Shown piece after piece: positions 6,102 through 8,282 of a stretch of DNA of 8,282 nt (the first letter of the stretch is position 1; each line of letters starts with the position of its first letter). Below the pieces are notes generated by a model. The model was not told where the DNA came from and did no database searches. It worked only from the letters and a program-made list of their open reading frames with translations. The DNA is taken from positions 1 through 8,282 of the forward strand of contig PBTU01000095.1 of NCBI GenBank assembly GCA_002729295.1, given 5' to 3'. The stretch is from Verrucomicrobiales bacterium. Lineage in GTDB: Bacteria > Verrucomicrobiota > Verrucomicrobiia > Verrucomicrobiales > Akkermansiaceae. Made by a program: the position numbers and the translations under genes.

Positions 6102-6130
6102 TTGACATCAACCTAGGTCCCTGACAATCT
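6102..6130 (+). promoter_or_regulatory. Possible promoter of the amidohydrolase gene
   Basis: A perfect TTGACA is at 6102-6107, with the weak hexamer CAATCT 17 bp downstream (6125-6130). If used, transcription would start within a few bases of the GTG at 6138, giving a leaderless or nearly leaderless message. This fits the lack of a Shine-Dalgarno sequence, but the -10 match is poor. Confidence 0.28.
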
Positions 6131-6137
6131 TACCCCC

Positions 6138-6983
6138 GTGCTTGATACTCATCACCACCTCTGGAACTATTCCAAAGAAGAATACGACTGGATCCCCGAA
6201 GGCTCTCCCCTTGCCCAGGACCAACTACTCCCTGAACTGAAATCCGCTACTTTCGAAGCTCAAGTTACTGGAACGATTGCGGTCCAAGCCCGCCAGATCA
6301 TCGAGGAATCAGATGACCTTCTTAAATTAGCGGATGCCGGCGACCTCATTCGCGGCATCGTTGGCTGGGTCCCCCTCATCGACGACAGAGTCGGCGCTGA
6401 CCTGGAACGACTTGCTCCTCATTCCAAATTCGTCGGTGTCCGACATGTTCTTCAAGAGGAAGTAGATGACTACTTTCTCAGAGGTGATTTCCATCGCGGC
6501 CTCGCTCTCCTGCCGAACCACAATCTCAGATACGACCTCCTCCTCTTTCAAAGACAGCTTCCGGTCGGAATCCAACTCGTCGATAAACGACCCGAACTGG
6601 GGTTCATCGTCGATCACATCGCCAAACCAGAGGCCCGAAATGGACAGGTCGAGGGGGCTTGGAGGCGTGGAATGAAGGAATTAGCGAAACGGGACAATGT
6701 TCTAGGGGTAAAGTTTTCCGGCTTGGTCACCGAATTCAATCAGGATGACATTATCGACCCGGACACCGTTCGGTCCTATTTCGAGGAAACTTTGGAGATT
6801 TTTGGTTCTGATCGGGTGATGTTTGGGACCGATTGGCCGGTTTGCCTCCTCAAAATTAACGAATACCGCGAATGGTCGGAAACTGTGCGCAGTCTTGCGT
6901 CTTCCCTTTCTACCGATGAGCAGCTAAAAATCCTCCTGAGAAACGGCGAAGAAGCCTATCAGCTCACCAACCAAATTGATTAA
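6138..6983 (+). CDS. COG3618-type amidohydrolase (amidohydrolase 2 family, L-fuconolactonase-like)
   Basis: A 281-residue cytoplasmic TIM-barrel metal-dependent hydrolase. Landmarks in order are THHHLW (4-9) with the HxH metal site at the end of strand 1, GVRHVLQ (100-106), the DHIAKP loop (159-164) with its conserved His, KFSGL (192-196), and FGTDWPV (229-235) with catalytic Asp232. Length and motif order match the group that includes L-fuconolactonase and other sugar-lactone hydrolases. Substrate cannot be assigned, because no sugar dehydrogenase, dehydratase or transporter lies beside it. The start is a GTG directly before LDTHHHLW; the family begins with this motif, so no upstream extension is needed. 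No Shine-Dalgarno sequence is visible. The next gene starts 62 bp downstream on the same strand, with no convincing terminator between, so read-through is possible. Family confidence is high; the specific reaction is unknown. Confidence 0.9.
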   Translation: MLDTHHHLWNYSKEEYDWIPEGSPLAQDQLLPELKSATFEAQVTGTIAVQARQIIEESDDLLKLADAGDLIRGIVGWVPLIDDRVGADLERLAPHSKFVGVRHVLQEEVDDYFLRGDFHRGLALLPNHNLRYDLLLFQRQLPVGIQLVDKRPELGFIVDHIAKPEARNGQVEGAWRRGMKELAKRDNVLGVKFSGLVTEFNQDDIIDPDTVRSYFEETLEIFGSDRVMFGTDWPVCLLKINEYREWSETVRSLASSLSTDEQLKILLRNGEEAYQLTNQID

Positions 6984-7004
6984 ATTATCAATCCCGAGCC
7001 TTTT

Positions 7005-7034
7005 TTGATTGCTGGATTTACCAAATTTTAGGAT
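7005..7034 (+). promoter_or_regulatory. Possible weak promoter before the VTC-domain gene
   Basis: TTGATT (7005-7010) and TAGGAT (7029-7034) are separated by 18 bp, each with four of six consensus matches. An AGGA within the same stretch (7030-7033) may also be the ribosome binding site for the TTG start. The gene could equally be transcribed from the amidohydrolase promoter. Confidence 0.22.
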
Positions 7035-7045
7035 TAGTAACGGTT

Positions 7046-7834
7046 TTGAAACCTAAAACACTTTCAACCTTGAGCCTCAACCGCACCGAATACAAGTATC
7101 TGATCAGCTTGGACGACATGGAGGAAATCCAGAAGGATCTCGCCGATCGGCTTGTTGTTGACAGCTTGGCTTCGGAAGACGGGAATTACCCAATTGTCAC
7201 GGAGGACTTTGAAACTCCGGACCGTCAATGTTTCTGGGAGAAAAACCGCGGACTGGCCAGCCGTCGCAAGATCCGTGTTCGTATATACGGCATGGAAGGC
7301 GGCAAGATTCCTCCCACCGGTTTCATCGAAATCAAACATAAGCATTTCGGACTCGGCGCCAAACGCCGGCTTTTCCTTCCCGTTAAAGAGGCAATCGAGT
7401 TCGCCAACGGAAACTACGACATTCTCCGCACCGTCAAGCGTGACTGGTCCCGTGGACAGCGCATGATCATTGCAGAGCTCTTTGATCTCATTGAACGCCG
7501 AAAATTTGAACCAGCCATCCAACTTCGCTACGATCGACGGGCCCTCATGACTCCGGATGGCCAGCTCCGCATCACTTTCGACACCCGATTGATGTGTCGC
7601 ACCGAGCTCCTTTCGCTGGAGCCAAACGATCAACGCTTCTCGGATTACATCATTCCACCTGATAAATCGATTCTTGAGGTGAAATCGATCGGCTCGGTCC
7701 CATTTTGGTTCCGGGTCTATGGTGGAGAAAAAAACCTTATGCGACGCGGTTTCAGTAAGTTCTGCAGCGCCATGAAGGTCATCGACCCCATCCTCAAGGA
7801 GCAAATCAAAAACGCGCCCCCAAGCGCTGCGTAA
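7046..7834 (+). CDS. VTC-domain protein (polyphosphate polymerase domain, triphosphate tunnel superfamily)
   Basis: A 262-residue soluble protein of the VTC domain family, related to the catalytic domain of the yeast vacuolar polyphosphate polymerase. Tunnel-lining charged motifs appear in order: RTEYKY (13-18), FETPDR (55-60), RRKIRVRIYG (73-82), FIEIKHK (93-99), KRRLFLPV (106-113), RYDRRA (161-166), LRITFDTRL (174-182) and ILEVKSIG (209-216), then FSKF (236-239). These are the alternating basic and acidic strand residues that bind triphosphate and metal in this superfamily. No signal peptide or membrane helix is present. Whether this bacterial member makes polyphosphate is unknown. It starts with TTG, supported by AGGA 12 nt upstream and by the family motif lying close behind; an in-frame TTG at residue 9 is an alternative. 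The DUF4956 gene 71 bp downstream is a recurrent partner of such proteins. CotH kinase-like proteins, another known associate, are not visible here. Confidence 0.88.
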   Translation: MKPKTLSTLSLNRTEYKYLISLDDMEEIQKDLADRLVVDSLASEDGNYPIVTEDFETPDRQCFWEKNRGLASRRKIRVRIYGMEGGKIPPTGFIEIKHKHFGLGAKRRLFLPVKEAIEFANGNYDILRTVKRDWSRGQRMIIAELFDLIERRKFEPAIQLRYDRRALMTPDGQLRITFDTRLMCRTELLSLEPNDQRFSDYIIPPDKSILEVKSIGSVPFWFRVYGGEKNLMRRGFSKFCSAMKVIDPILKEQIKNAPPSAA

Positions 7835-7905
7835 TTTCTCTGTTCCAAAGCAGCAAAGTAATCTATTCCCCTTTCTTTCCGACACATCAAATCTTCGTAA
7901 AACCT

Positions 7906-8282
7906 ATGGATCCTGTAATCGCAAACGCCGTCGAAAGCTTTCTTAACTTCTCCCCAAATACTGAAGATCCTCCAAAAACCCTTGAGGTCTTGGGAGCAAT
8001 GAGTCTGAGTTTTGTCCTCAACATGCTCATTGGAGCTCTCTACAAGCACACCTACAAAGGAACCCGCTACTCGCAGGACTACGTTCATACCATCGTCATC
8101 ATCGGAACGGTCACCACCATCCTCATTATGGTTGTTGATGGCAATGGCGCCGTCGCCTTCGGGATGTTTGCCGCCTTCTCGATGATTCGCTTTCGTCGCA
8201 ACTTGGGCCAATCCCGGGATTTGGCCTTCGTCTTCTTCGCTATGGCAACGGGGATGGGCGTCGGGGCGCGCGAATACCCCAT
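7906..8282 (+). CDS. DUF4956 family multi-pass membrane protein, 3' truncated
   Basis: An open frame from the ATG at 7906 runs 125 codons to the window edge without a stop. After a polar N-terminus (1-25) come hydrophobic segments at about 27-46, 62-78, 80-94 and 105-120. The stretch ALYKHTYKGTRYSQDYVHT (44-62) and the later GMFAAFSMIRFR (86-97) with SRDLAFVFFAMATGMGVG (103-120) match the DUF4956 pattern: a Tyr-rich loop, an IRFR motif, and a D-[IL]-AF helix leading to a Gly-rich turn. The function of DUF4956 is unknown. Its repeated occurrence beside VTC-domain proteins suggests a membrane partner for polyphosphate synthesis, anchoring or export, which is inference. No Shine-Dalgarno sequence precedes the ATG, and the 71-bp gap from the VTC gene holds no terminator, so the two are probably co-transcribed. 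Usual length is around 200-230 residues, so roughly the last 90 lie beyond the window. Confidence 0.85.
   Translation, partial: MDPVIANAVESFLNFSPNTEDPPKTLEVLGAMSLSFVLNMLIGALYKHTYKGTRYSQDYVHTIVIIGTVTTILIMVVDGNGAVAFGMFAAFSMIRFRRNLGQSRDLAFVFFAMATGMGVGAREYP

Noticed and set aside
5433..6111. Minus-strand open frames opposite the EF-hand gene, rich in Ser/Pro/Leu/Phe repeats
   Set aside because: They are complements of the Lys/Glu/Asp repeat codons of the EF-hand gene and also cross its terminator.
6986..7012. CAATC...TTTTTTGATTG as a possible terminator after the amidohydrolase gene
   Set aside because: The stem is only about five AT-rich pairs and the T-run lies inside the loop rather than after the stem.
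7064..7885. Long open frame (273 codons) on the minus strand across the VTC gene
   Set aside because: It is antisense to a gene with clear family motifs, has no recognisable domain, and arises from the codon bias of the real gene.

Overview
The window looks like a stretch of ordinary chromosome from a free-living Gram-negative bacterium. My best guess is the Verrucomicrobiota, perhaps an Opitutae-like lineage. This rests on an ECF sigma factor paired with a YfbK-related membrane protein, a small secreted EF-hand protein with a Lys/Gly-rich tail, a VTC/DUF4956 pair, a CdsA with a non-standard signature, and generally weak Shine-Dalgarno signals. No rRNA, tRNA, CRISPR array, transposase or integrase is visible, and nothing suggests recent transfer.

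Layout from left to right. (1) 1-282 (+) is the C-terminal half of a SufT/MIP18-type Fe-S assembly protein cut by the window edge. (2) 295-1996 (-) is a two-gene unit: an ECF sigma factor followed after 4 bp by a single-pass membrane protein, a probable anti-sigma factor. That protein keeps both domains that flank the VWA domain in YfbK-like proteins but lacks the VWA domain itself. A perfect 16-bp palindrome overlaps a consensus TATAAT at the sigma gene start. (3) 2221-3216 (+), divergent from the sigma gene, is a secreted protein with three LysM modules and no catalytic domain. (4) 3288-5344 (-) holds cdsA then dxr, overlapping by 4 bp, with a hairpin between dxr and the LysM gene. (5) 5476-5910 (+) is a secreted three-EF-hand protein with a near-identical 84-nt internal duplication and a clear intrinsic terminator. 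(6) 6138-6983 (+) is a COG3618-type amidohydrolase. (7) 7046-7834 and 7906-8282 (+) are a VTC-domain protein and the N-terminal part of a DUF4956 membrane protein, cut by the right edge.

How the genes work together: cdsA (CDP-diacylglycerol synthesis) and dxr (first committed step of the MEP isoprenoid pathway) are an envelope-biosynthesis pair that often lies in a longer uppS-cdsA-dxr-rseP cluster, but uppS and rseP are not beside them here. The sigma/anti-sigma pair next to a divergent LysM gene suggests an envelope-linked regulon, which is inference. The VTC/DUF4956 pair is the least understood part and the best candidate for a poorly described system. Its first member has the charged tunnel motifs of the triphosphate tunnel superfamily and its partner is a multi-pass membrane protein.
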